DNA of 26,727 nt from Campylobacterota bacterium (GTDB lineage Bacteria; Campylobacterota; Campylobacteria; Campylobacterales; Sulfurovaceae), in assembly GCA_022600655.1 (NCBI GenBank), contig JAHZJZ010000181.1, positions 1 through 26,727 on the forward strand, in the 5' to 3' direction. Below the pieces are notes generated by a model. The model was not told where the DNA came from, ran no database searches, and saw only the letters and a list, made by a program, of their open reading frames with translations. Of the stretch, positions 6,573 through 14,182 are shown one piece after another. The position numbers and the translations under genes were made by a program. The first letter of the stretch is position 1, and every line of letters begins with the position of its first letter.

Positions 6573-8075
6573 ATGAAACTACAAGCCATTGGTTATGAAG
6601 CGTTGATTCAACGATTCCATCTTGATGTTATCCCCAATTGGCACTGCTCTTTTATTGCGTTGGATAGTCACACTCATAAGGTTGAACAAAAGGGTAGTGT
6701 CACTCATGAAATCTATCCTAAAAAGTATATGATAGATGAAACGATAATGAATAATTTAGAGTTTGCACTCAAGTATGATGGCGTGAACCTGACTCTTTTA
6801 ATACAGATTTTTGAACATATAGAAGAGAGAGAATTAATTGAATATATTGGCTCAAAGCCTACAGGTAAATATGTGAGACGACTATGGTTTTTTTATGAAT
6901 TTTTAATGGATAGAGAGCTTCCTATAGAGGATTTGAAGCAGGGAAACTATATTGATTTGTTGGAAGAGGAGCGATACTATACCACTCCTAACCCTAAAAG
7001 TATAAAACGACAACGAATTCGAAATAACCTACTTGGTGTTAGAGAGTTTTGTCCCATTGTAAGAAAAACAGACAAACTTAAAAGATATGAGGAGTTAAAT
7101 CTCTCCAAAAAATCAAAAGATATTTTGACTAAGTACCCCGATAGACTTTTAAAAAGAGCCTTGAGTTATCTCTATACCAAAGAGACCAAATCATCGTTTG
7201 AAATTGAACAGATTAAACCCTCTAGTTCAAGAGTAGAGAAGTTTGTCGCACTTCTCAAAGAGGCTCAAAAAGATGATTTTTGTACCAAAGAGAAACTGTT
7301 GCTTCTTCAAAATCGTATTGTCGATACTCGTTTTAAAGATACCGATTATCGTACTACCCAAAACTATGTGGGAGAGAACATCACCTATACAGAAGAGAAG
7401 ATACACTATATCTCTCCAAAACCAGATGTGTTGAATGACCTGATGGATGGATTGATTACGTCACATCAAAAGATGAAAGATAACCCCAATTTAGCTGTGG
7501 TTCATGCAACCATTATTGCATATGGGTTTGTCTATCTCCACCCTTTTGAAGATGGAAATGGTCGGATTCATCGTTTTTTACTCCATAATATTTTAGCTTA
7601 TGAGGGGGTTACACCTAAAAACATGATATTTCCTCTCTCTGCTGTCATGCTCAAAAATCCCAATGAGTATGAGATTTCATTGGAGTATTTCTCTTCAAAA
7701 CTTCTCTCCTTGATTGACTATCACTTGGATGATGAAGGAAAGATGGAAGTTCTAAATGATACAACGCTTTGGTATCGTACCATAGATATGACACAACAGG
7801 TAGAAGCACTTTATGGTTTCATTGAAAAAACCATAGAGGAGGAGTTACATCAAGAGTTGGAGTTTATTCTTCATTATGATAGCTCCAAAAGAGCCATTCA
7901 AGCCATTGTTGATATGCCTGATAGAGAGATAGACCTTTTTATCCGTTTTGTGACACAAAATGAGGGGAGTCTTTCAGCTAATAAACGCAAAAAGTATTTT
8001 GAGTTTTTGAGTGATGAGGAGGTTGTGTTGATGGAAAAGGTTGTTAGTGTTCCAATAAAAAAGAGACTATACTAA
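6573..8075 (+). CDS. Fic-domain protein (probable AMP-transferase)
   Basis: The 500-aa protein carries the Fic signature HPFEDGNGRIHR at 323-334, the catalytic loop that binds ATP phosphates and Mg2+ and usually transfers AMP to a hydroxyl on a target protein. Upstream at 207-212 is SSFEIE, in the place of the inhibitory helix motif (S/T)xxxE(G/N) of class II Fic proteins; here the glutamate (E212) is followed by Q, not G or N. The N-terminal 200 residues look like the long Fic N-terminal region, and the C-terminal 140 residues are helical with no obvious winged helix. It appears monocistronic. No antitoxin-like partner is adjacent, consistent with self-inhibition. The target is unknown. Confidence 0.88.
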   Translation: MKLQAIGYEALIQRFHLDVIPNWHCSFIALDSHTHKVEQKGSVTHEIYPKKYMIDETIMNNLEFALKYDGVNLTLLIQIFEHIEERELIEYIGSKPTGKYVRRLWFFYEFLMDRELPIEDLKQGNYIDLLEEERYYTTPNPKSIKRQRIRNNLLGVREFCPIVRKTDKLKRYEELNLSKKSKDILTKYPDRLLKRALSYLYTKETKSSFEIEQIKPSSSRVEKFVALLKEAQKDDFCTKEKLLLLQNRIVDTRFKDTDYRTTQNYVGENITYTEEKIHYISPKPDVLNDLMDGLITSHQKMKDNPNLAVVHATIIAYGFVYLHPFEDGNGRIHRFLLHNILAYEGVTPKNMIFPLSAVMLKNPNEYEISLEYFSSKLLSLIDYHLDDEGKMEVLNDTTLWYRTIDMTQQVEALYGFIEKTIEEELHQELEFILHYDSSKRAIQAIVDMPDREIDLFIRFVTQNEGSLSANKRKKYFEFLSDEEVVLMEKVVSVPIKKRLY

Positions 8076-8158
8076 TACAACCGTTTAATATTTTTATATT
8101 CATAGATAGAGAATTCTTCATACTTGATACTTTAAGCCCCCTCTATAAACTAACCAAA

Positions 8159-8164
8159 TATAAT
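8159..8164 (+). promoter_or_regulatory. -10 box directly before the histidine kinase gene
   Basis: A consensus TATAAT ends 5 nt before the ATG at 8170 and no ribosome binding site is seen, pointing to a leaderless message. The upstream 90 bp contains no copy of the ATGCTAYG operator found at the three target promoters. Confidence 0.4.
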
Positions 8165-8169
8165 ACCTC

Positions 8170-9798
8170 ATGAGACAACTTAAGAACAAAACCATCACCT
8201 ATATTCATATGGTAGCGATGATTGTTATGCTGTTGTTTATTACCCTTTTTACCCTACTACTTATTTATGAAAAGTACAGTGACTTTGATTTAGAAGCTTC
8301 ATCTATTCGTAAAAACTATCTTAAAGAACAAAAAAAGACCATACTGTTTGATACCAATCGTGTTTTAGATTTTATTGCCCATAGGTACAGTCAAAAAGAG
8401 TTTGCCAAGACAGAAAAACAGCTTAAAAGTGAAACCCTTCATGCCATTGAACATCTCTATGGGCGAGAAGATGGAACGGGATATATTTTTATCTATGATT
8501 ATGATGGAGTTAAACTTTCAGACCCTATTCAACCTCAGAGTATTGGTCAAAATCTCTACAACTTTACGGATGCTAATGGTGTAACTGTTATCAAAAACTT
8601 AATTGAAATATCTAAAAAGCATGATGGGGGTTATGTTCAGTATCAATGGTTGAAACCAACGACCAATGAGATTAGTCCTAAAATCTCTTATGCCAAAGCC
8701 TTTAAACCTTGGGGGTGGATGGTAGGAACGGGGGTCTACTTAGATGAAGTAGACAAACTTATAGACAAAGAGAGAGAAGCACTCAAAAAAGAGCTTATTC
8801 AATATATGATGGAGATTCTCTCTATTACACTTATTCTGTTTGGTTTAGGTTGGCTTAGTGTTCTGATTGTTAACAATATTATTACCCAAGAGATTATGAC
8901 CTTTAGTAATTTTTTTAAACAGACCTCTAAAAACTATGATACGATTGATATAGAACAGATTCATCTTATTGAGTTTCGGAAAATGGTCAACTATGTCAAT
9001 CGAATGGTTAAAGAGATTTCTGGACAAAAAAATGAACTTGAAGAGATGAATCTTTCACTCGAAGCAAAAGTTAAGGAGAAAACAGAACATCTTAACATAA
9101 GAAACAGACTCTTAGCCAAAGAGAAAAACTTTAATGAATCACTCGTAAAAGCTCAAGATAATTTCATTAAACACGCTATTCATGAAATCAATACGCCTTT
9201 AGCTGTGATTATTACCCATGTAGACATACATAAAATGAAATTTGGTGAAAATAAATATCTCTCTAAAATCGAAGCTGGAACCAAAATGGTGGCAAATATC
9301 TTTGATGACTTATCTTATATGGTTAAAAAAGATCGTTTTGTTTATGATAAAGAGTGGATAAACTTTTCACTATATCTTGAAAGTCGTATTCTTTTCTTTG
9401 AAGAGATTGCTTTAGGTAATCATCATATTATTATTCCCTCTATCGAACCCCATATACAAATCTATTTTAATGAAGTAGAGTTGCAACGTATTATCGATAA
9501 TAACCTCTCCAATGCCATTAAATATGCCCAAAAAAACAGTGACATTTTTGTGGAACTAACTGCCAACAACAATGAAATCATTTTAAACTTCAAAACCCAC
9601 TCACAAAAAATCGAAGACACCGTTAGAATCTTCGAACCATTCCATCAAGAAGAGGAGTTAAAAGGTGGATTTGGACTAGGTCTTGAAATTGTTGGTTCTA
9701 TATGTAAGAAAGAGAATGTTAGAATAGAAGTAAATTCAACAGATGAAATAACTATTTTTAGTTACACATGGAGAGCCAATGAGACTGCTACTACTTGA
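8170..9798 (+). CDS. Sensor histidine kinase with periplasmic single Cache domain
   Basis: The 542-aa protein has transmembrane helices at about 13-33 and 212-237. They bracket a periplasmic sCache_2-like domain with GTGYIFIYDYDG (102-113) and AKAFKPWGWMVGTGVYLDEV (175-194). A coiled region leads to an atypical kinase core: H-box HEINTPL with H338, N-box NNLSNAIKYA (444-453) and G-box GGFGLGLEIV (499-508). Single Cache domains of this type are known to bind small carboxylates such as acetate, propionate or pyruvate. The gene overlaps the response regulator by 20 bp and sits just upstream of an acetate porin/symporter operon, so it is probably the sensor for that regulon; the ligand is an inference. 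Confidence 0.88.
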   Translation: MRQLKNKTITYIHMVAMIVMLLFITLFTLLLIYEKYSDFDLEASSIRKNYLKEQKKTILFDTNRVLDFIAHRYSQKEFAKTEKQLKSETLHAIEHLYGREDGTGYIFIYDYDGVKLSDPIQPQSIGQNLYNFTDANGVTVIKNLIEISKKHDGGYVQYQWLKPTTNEISPKISYAKAFKPWGWMVGTGVYLDEVDKLIDKEREALKKELIQYMMEILSITLILFGLGWLSVLIVNNIITQEIMTFSNFFKQTSKNYDTIDIEQIHLIEFRKMVNYVNRMVKEISGQKNELEEMNLSLEAKVKEKTEHLNIRNRLLAKEKNFNESLVKAQDNFIKHAIHEINTPLAVIITHVDIHKMKFGENKYLSKIEAGTKMVANIFDDLSYMVKKDRFVYDKEWINFSLYLESRILFFEEIALGNHHIIIPSIEPHIQIYFNEVELQRIIDNNLSNAIKYAQKNSDIFVELTANNNEIILNFKTHSQKIEDTVRIFEPFHQEEELKGGFGLGLEIVGSICKKENVRIEVNSTDEITIFSYTWRANETATT

Positions 9799-10441
9799 AG
9801 ATGAGATCATGCTTCAAAATGCCATTGCAGAGTACCTAAGCGATACAGGTTATGAGGTAGATGCTTTTGAAGATGGAGAAGAGGCCTACCAAAGCATTCT
9901 CGAAACCAGTTATGACCTATTTATTTTAGACATTAATACCCCTTCCATTGATGGACTATCACTTTTAGAAAAACTTCAACATGACAAAATATTTGTTCCC
10001 ACTATTTTTATCTCAGCTATTACCAAAATAGAACAGATAACCAAAGCCTATGAATTAGGCTGTTATGACTATCTAAAAAAACCTTTTCACCTCAAAGAGT
10101 TGACCTTGCATATAGAGCGTCTACTTAAAATGGCAAATATTCAATGTAAAAGCGTCGTTAGAATTAGTAAAATGTACAGTTATGATATTGAGAAGAAACG
10201 ACTTCTTTTTGACAATGTCGAACAGACCCTTACCCATAGACAGTCACAAATCATTAACCTTTTTGCCTCTAACATCGATAAAGTTGTGGACTTCAATATG
10301 CTTCAACACTATATATGGGATGCTCATCATGTAGACAATGCTACCATACGTGCCGAAGTACATCGTGTGCGACAGATACTTAAAGAGAATCTTATCGAAA
10401 ACATTAAAGGTATAGGTTACATTCTACACAGAATAAAATAA
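9779..10441 (+). CDS. OmpR-family response regulator
   Basis: The 220-aa protein has a complete receiver domain: acidic pair E7-D8, phospho-acceptor D51, S79 and K101 in KKPF. A C-terminal OmpR/PhoB-type winged helix follows (about 127-219), with ATIRAEVHRVRQIL as recognition helix and KGIGYIL in the wing. It overlaps the kinase gene, so the two form a pair. OmpR-type regulators bind direct repeats spaced by about one helical turn and often replace the -35 of their promoters; the 11-bp repeats before porin, DUF294 and acs genes in this window have just that geometry. It is the prime candidate for their activator. Confidence 0.9.
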   Translation: MRLLLLEDEIMLQNAIAEYLSDTGYEVDAFEDGEEAYQSILETSYDLFILDINTPSIDGLSLLEKLQHDKIFVPTIFISAITKIEQITKAYELGCYDYLKKPFHLKELTLHIERLLKMANIQCKSVVRISKMYSYDIEKKRLLFDNVEQTLTHRQSQIINLFASNIDKVVDFNMLQHYIWDAHHVDNATIRAEVHRVRQILKENLIENIKGIGYILHRIK

Positions 10442-10462
10442 CCATTTTTCATTTTTTTCCTA

Positions 10463-10479
10463 GAGGGAGCTTTTCCCTC
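10463..10479 (+). repeat. Hairpin after the response-regulator gene
   Basis: GAGGGA/TCCCTC forms a 6-bp stem around GCTTT. A run of seven T lies 4 bp before the stem and seven A follow it, so the structure can extend by T-A pairing. No T run follows on either strand, so it is a weak terminator candidate. Confidence 0.35.
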
Positions 10480-10487
10480 AAAAAAAC

Positions 10488-10503
10488 GTTACCAAATAAC
10501 ACA
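10488..10503 (+). promoter_or_regulatory. Conserved upstream box, copy A (porin-actP promoter)
   Basis: GTTACC followed by AAATAACACA ends 40 bp before the first ATGCTAYG octamer. Similar boxes occur at the same distance before the DUF294 and acs operators (consensus GTTACY, 0-2 nt, AAAYMACACA). It may be a second binding site. Confidence 0.45.
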
Positions 10504-10541
10504 AATATTTTTTTTTAATCATTTTCTCAGATTCAATATTC

Positions 10542-10577
10542 TCATGCTATGTTAATGCTACGTTGGTAATCCATAAT
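10542..10577 (+). promoter_or_regulatory. Acetate-regulon operator/promoter, copy A (porin operon)
   Basis: ATGCTATG (10544-10551) and ATGCTACG (10555-10562) are direct repeats with an 11-bp period. Nine bases later comes CATAAT (10572-10577) as -10. The repeats occupy the -35 position, as in PhoB-type activation. The leader is about 25 nt and includes AAGGAGA at 10598-10604. The same arrangement recurs at 16000 and 18763. Confidence 0.75.
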
Positions 10578-10608
10578 AAGAATAAGTTATTATGTATAAG
10601 GAGAATTA

Positions 10609-11916
10609 ATGAAAACAATAACTTTTAGCTTACTAACAGCTGCTATGCTTGTACCAAGTATGGCAACTGCTGATTCATTGGCTGATGCTTTTGCCAACGG
10701 TAAAACATCTGGACAGATTAGAGCATTCTATATCGATAGAGACCGAAGTGGTACTGTTGGAGATACACAAACGGATCGAAGTGCTTTAGCAGCTGGTGGA
10801 CATCTTAAGTTCGAAACTGCTGAGCTTAATGGGTTTAGTTTAGGTACTGCACTCTATACAACTAATGGTATTTTAGGTGTAAATGGTTCAGGTGATGATA
10901 AGAGAAATGCTACACTATTTGGTGAAGGTAAAGAGTCTTACTCTATCTTAGGTGAGGCGTATGTACAGTATAAAACTGGAAACACTGCACTTAAAATTGG
11001 TCGTCAAAAACTTAACACACCACTAGCTGGTGCAGATGACGCAAGAATGCTTCCAAACCTTTTTGAAGCGGCTGTATTAAGTAACAGTGATATTGAAAAC
11101 ACTACATTAATCGCAGCACACGTGACTAAAATGGCTGCAGGTACCTTCTCTAACGCTTATGGTGGTAACGCATTATCACTTCACTCAGGTTATGGTCTAA
11201 ATAACATTAGTGGTGAGTTTATGGATATGGGTGAGTATGCTGTTGGTAGAAATTCAGTGGGTGTATCAGCATTGGCAGCTATCTACAAAGGTATTGAAGG
11301 GGTAACACTTCAAGCATGGGACTACTATGCACATGACATTCTAAACGCTATCTATCTTCAAGCTGATGCTTCATGGAAATGTAAGTTTAGTGACAATGTT
11401 AAACCATTTGCCTCAGCTCAATACTTAAGTCAAAGTGATATTGGTGATAAATTTGCAGGTGATGTTGATAGCCAATATATGGGTGTCAAAGCTGGTGCAG
11501 GTGTTGGTAACGTTAAAGCTTATGTTGCTTACTCTCAAACAGGTGACAGTGATGGAGCTACTAACGGTGGTATCATTACTCCATGGGGTGGTATGCCAGC
11601 ATTTACGCAAGGTATGGTAACAAGACATATGTTCTTTGCTGATACAACAGCTACTAAAGTTGCGGCGACTTATAACCTTGCTGGACTTGGTGTTAAAGGT
11701 AGTGCAACAGCTTACTATGCAAAGTATGATGTAGGTGCAAAAAATGCAGTAAAAGCAGATACTGCTTTTGAAGCCAAAGAGAGTGGATTTGACCTACAAT
11801 ACTACCCTGCAAGTGTTAAAAACTTACAGTTAAGATTACGAGGTAACTTTCCAACTGAATTTGTTCCAGGTTTAGACTGGAGTGAGTATAGATTAATTGC
11901 TAACTATAGCTTTTAA
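10609..11916 (+). CDS. OprD-family outer-membrane porin
   Basis: The 435-aa product has a signal peptide (hydrophobic residues 4-20, cleavage near MATA-DS) and the alternating pattern of a beta-barrel. LADAFANGKTSGQIRAFYID is a typical OprD-family opening, IGRQKLNTPLAGADDARMLP a typical internal segment, and the chain ends in phenylalanine (LIANYSF), the usual insertion signal for outer-membrane barrels. OprD-type porins pass small carboxylates and amino acids. It is first in the transcription unit with the DUF485 and ActP genes (25-bp gap, AAGGAG before the next ATG) and lies directly behind operator A, so it most likely lets acetate or similar acids into the periplasm. Confidence 0.85.
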   Translation: MKTITFSLLTAAMLVPSMATADSLADAFANGKTSGQIRAFYIDRDRSGTVGDTQTDRSALAAGGHLKFETAELNGFSLGTALYTTNGILGVNGSGDDKRNATLFGEGKESYSILGEAYVQYKTGNTALKIGRQKLNTPLAGADDARMLPNLFEAAVLSNSDIENTTLIAAHVTKMAAGTFSNAYGGNALSLHSGYGLNNISGEFMDMGEYAVGRNSVGVSALAAIYKGIEGVTLQAWDYYAHDILNAIYLQADASWKCKFSDNVKPFASAQYLSQSDIGDKFAGDVDSQYMGVKAGAGVGNVKAYVAYSQTGDSDGATNGGIITPWGGMPAFTQGMVTRHMFFADTTATKVAATYNLAGLGVKGSATAYYAKYDVGAKNAVKADTAFEAKESGFDLQYYPASVKNLQLRLRGNFPTEFVPGLDWSEYRLIANYSF

Positions 11917-11941
11917 TTATTAAAATTAAAAAGGAGACACG

Positions 11942-12259
11942 ATGACTAAAGAAATGGTCGAACAGATTAAAAATAATCCGAAGTATCAAGAGCTTGTCAC
12001 TAAGCGAAGTAAGTTCGCTTGGACACTCTCAATTATCATTCTAGTGGTATATTATGCATTTATTTTATTTATTGCATTTAGCCCAGAGACACTAGGAACA
12101 AAAATCAGCCCTGAGGGGATGATGACATGGGGGATACCTGTAGGTATTGCAATTATTGTTTTTGCATTTGCACTAACAGGAATTTATGTTAAAAGAGCCA
12201 ACAGCGAATTTGATGGTCTTTTAAACGATGTTAAATCTGAAGTAAAGGAGATGAAGTAA
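11942..12259 (+). CDS. yjcH: DUF485 inner-membrane protein (YjcH-like)
   Basis: The 105-aa protein has a conserved cytoplasmic start (NNPKYQELVTKRSKFAWTLS), two transmembrane helices (about 27-47 and 63-83) and a charged tail. DUF485 proteins are encoded just before ActP-type acetate symporters in many bacteria, as yjcH-actP in E. coli, and are thought to assist the transporter. Here the stop codon shares a base with the actP start (TAATG), so the two are translationally coupled. The biochemical role of the family is unknown. Confidence 0.88.
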   Translation: MTKEMVEQIKNNPKYQELVTKRSKFAWTLSIIILVVYYAFILFIAFSPETLGTKISPEGMMTWGIPVGIAIIVFAFALTGIYVKRANSEFDGLLNDVKSEVKEMK

Positions 12260-13926
12260 TGTTGGGTAGAATTTTATCTCTATTAATGGTAGCTGGAATT
12301 GCAGTTGCAATGGCTGCAGGTGCAGACTTAGGTGCGGGTACAAAAGCTGAAGAGCTTAATGTTCCAGCGATTGTTATGTTCTTTCTCTTTGTTGCAGGTA
12401 CACTAGGTATTACCTACTGGGCTTCAAAAAGAACAAAATCAGCTTCAGATTTCTATACAGCTGGTGGTGGTATTACGGGTACACAAAATGGTACAGCGAT
12501 TGCAGGTGACTACATGTCAGCAGCATCTTTCCTTGGTATTACTGGTATGGTTTATCTTAAAGGGTACGATGGACTTATCTTCTCTATCGGTTTCCTTGTT
12601 GGTTGGCCAGTTATTCTTTTCATGATTTCTGAGCAACTTAGAAATCTTGGTAAGTATACTTTTGCCGATGTTACTGCATACAGATTAAGACAAAAGCCAG
12701 TAAGAATTCTAGCTGCTCTTGGTTCAATCGCCGTTGTTATTCTTTACCTAATCGCTCAAATGGTTGGTGCAGGTAAATTGATTGAGATTCTATTTGGTCT
12801 TGATTATGAGTTTGCTGTTGTATTGGTTGGTGCATTGATGATTGCCTATGTTGCCTTTGGTGGTATGCTTGCAACTACATGGGTACAGATTATTAAAGCT
12901 GTACTACTACTTGCTGGTTCAACTTTCATGGCTATCATGGTTATGGCACAGTTCGGATTTAGCTTCGATGCACTCTTTGTACAAGCAACTGAGATTCACT
13001 CAAAAGGTGTAGATATTATGAGCCCAGGTGGTCTGGTATCTGATCCTATTTCAGCGATTTCACTTGGTATTGCTTTGATGTTTGGTACAGCTGGTCTTCC
13101 TCATATTCTTATGAGATTCTTTACTGTTGCTGACTCAAAAGAGGCTAGAAAATCAGTATTTGTTGCGACTGGATTAATTGGTTACTTCTATATCCTTACA
13201 TTCATTATGGGATTCGGTGCAATTGTACTTGTACTTGGTGCAGAAGGTGGAGCCTACTTAGCTGCCGATGGTGAGACACTTAAAGGTATGAACAACATGG
13301 CTGCTGTATGGTTAGCACACGCTGTTGGTGGAGACTACTTCCTTGGATTTATCTCAGCTGTTGCATTTGCAACTATCTTGGCTGTTGTATCTGGTCTTAC
13401 CCTTGCTGGTGCGTCAGCCATTTCACATGACCTTTATGCGAATGCGTTTGCAACAAGTAAAGTAGATGAGAAAAAAGAGATGCAAGTCTCTAAAATGGCT
13501 ACCGTTGCTATTGGTGTTGCTGCGATTATCTTTGGTATCGCCTTTGAGAAACAGAATATCGCATTCGTTGTTGCTCTAGCATTTACCATTGCAGCTTCAG
13601 CTAACTTCCCAGTACTCTTTATGTCAATCTTCTGGAAGAAGTTAACAACAAGAGGTGCAGTAATCGGTGGATACATTGGTCTTGCTTCAGCACTTATCCT
13701 TGTAATCCTTGGTCCTGTTGTATGGACAAGTATTTTAGGTAACGCTGAACCAATCGTTCCTTATAAATTCCCAGCTGTATTCTCAGTGCCATTGGCATTT
13801 ATCGCTATCTGGTACTTCTCTATTACTGATAAGTCAGACGATGCACAGAGATGTATTGATGAGTTTGATGCTCAAGATATTAGATGTCAAACAGGTATTG
13901 GGGCTTCTGAAGCTTCAGATCACTAA
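12259..13926 (+). CDS. actP: Cation/acetate symporter ActP, first copy
   Basis: This is a 555-aa sodium:solute symporter with the characteristic ActP order: an N-terminal signal-like helix, YTAGGGITGTQNGTAIAGDYMSAAS near residues 67-91, LPHILMRFFTV in the middle and about 13 hydrophobic helices in all. ActP couples cation flow to uptake of acetate and related short acids. It follows the DUF485 gene without a gap and has AAGGAG at 12244-12249. It is close to the second copy downstream, differing mainly at the ends and in a loop where the second copy has a longer asparagine/isoleucine-rich stretch. It should supply the acetate that Acs activates. Confidence 0.92.
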   Translation: MLGRILSLLMVAGIAVAMAAGADLGAGTKAEELNVPAIVMFFLFVAGTLGITYWASKRTKSASDFYTAGGGITGTQNGTAIAGDYMSAASFLGITGMVYLKGYDGLIFSIGFLVGWPVILFMISEQLRNLGKYTFADVTAYRLRQKPVRILAALGSIAVVILYLIAQMVGAGKLIEILFGLDYEFAVVLVGALMIAYVAFGGMLATTWVQIIKAVLLLAGSTFMAIMVMAQFGFSFDALFVQATEIHSKGVDIMSPGGLVSDPISAISLGIALMFGTAGLPHILMRFFTVADSKEARKSVFVATGLIGYFYILTFIMGFGAIVLVLGAEGGAYLAADGETLKGMNNMAAVWLAHAVGGDYFLGFISAVAFATILAVVSGLTLAGASAISHDLYANAFATSKVDEKKEMQVSKMATVAIGVAAIIFGIAFEKQNIAFVVALAFTIAASANFPVLFMSIFWKKLTTRGAVIGGYIGLASALILVILGPVVWTSILGNAEPIVPYKFPAVFSVPLAFIAIWYFSITDKSDDAQRCIDEFDAQDIRCQTGIGASEASDH

Positions 13927-13934
13927 GAATCCTT

Positions 13935-13957
13935 TGGATACCCATCATAGGTATCCA
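13935..13957 (+). repeat. Inverted repeat 1 after actP (first copy)
   Basis: An 8-bp perfect stem TGGATACC/GGTATCCA with a 7-nt loop lies just after the actP stop. It overlaps a direct repeat of CCATCATAG with a 13-bp period. Confidence 0.6.
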
Positions 13958-13964
13958 TCATAGT

Positions 13965-13993
13965 AGAGAGCAATCCTTTTGATTGCCCTCTCT
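13965..13993 (+). repeat. Inverted repeat 2 after actP (first copy)
   Basis: AGAGAGCAATC pairs with GATTGC-CTCTCT around a CTTTT loop, with a two-base bulge on the right arm. Confidence 0.55.
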
Positions 13994-13997
13994 CTTC

Positions 13998-14104
13998 CAT
14001 TCCTAACATCTTCGTTGGGAATGCATATGAGAAGTTGTAAAAGAGATACATCTATTTAACATGATACAATTCTTATATGCATTCCACATCTCTTGATGTG
14101 GAAC
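13998..14104. repeat. REP/BIME-like palindrome pair between the two actP genes
   Basis: Two palindromes face each other. The first is CATTCCTAAC/GTTGGGAATG (13998-14023) followed by GGAATGCATATGAG. The second, read on the opposite strand, is TTCCACATC/GATGTGGAA (14082-14103) followed by GGAATGCATATAAG. The shared flank is 13 of 14 identical in inverted orientation, and the second carries a GGAACGAG end. This is the form of REP pairs mobilised by RAYT transposases; no such transposase is in the window. Confidence 0.6.
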
Positions 14105-14117
14105 GAGATTTTTTTTT
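14082..14117 (+). terminator. Possible intrinsic terminator before actP (second copy)
   Basis: The 9-bp stem TTCCACATC/GATGTGGAA with a TCTT loop is followed, after five bases, by nine T (14109-14117). It could end or attenuate transcription between the two actP genes. Confidence 0.45.
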
Positions 14118-14141
14118 GTAATTTTCAAATTTTCACACACT

Positions 14142-14162
14142 TTCCCACGCTTTGCGTGGGAA
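14142..14162 (+). repeat. Palindrome directly before the ribosome site of actP (second copy)
   Basis: TTCCCACGC/GCGTGGGAA forms a perfect 9-bp stem with a TTT loop, 10 nt before the AGGAGAAG ribosome site. It belongs to the same TTCC...GGAA family as the two palindromes upstream and could affect mRNA stability or start-site access. Confidence 0.6.
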
Positions 14163-14182
14163 TACACCATATAGGAGAAGTA

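Noticed and set aside
14093..14182. 30-codon N-terminal extension of the second ActP
   Set aside because: It translates a T run and a palindrome; AGGAGAAG and a signal-like helix mark the start at 14183.
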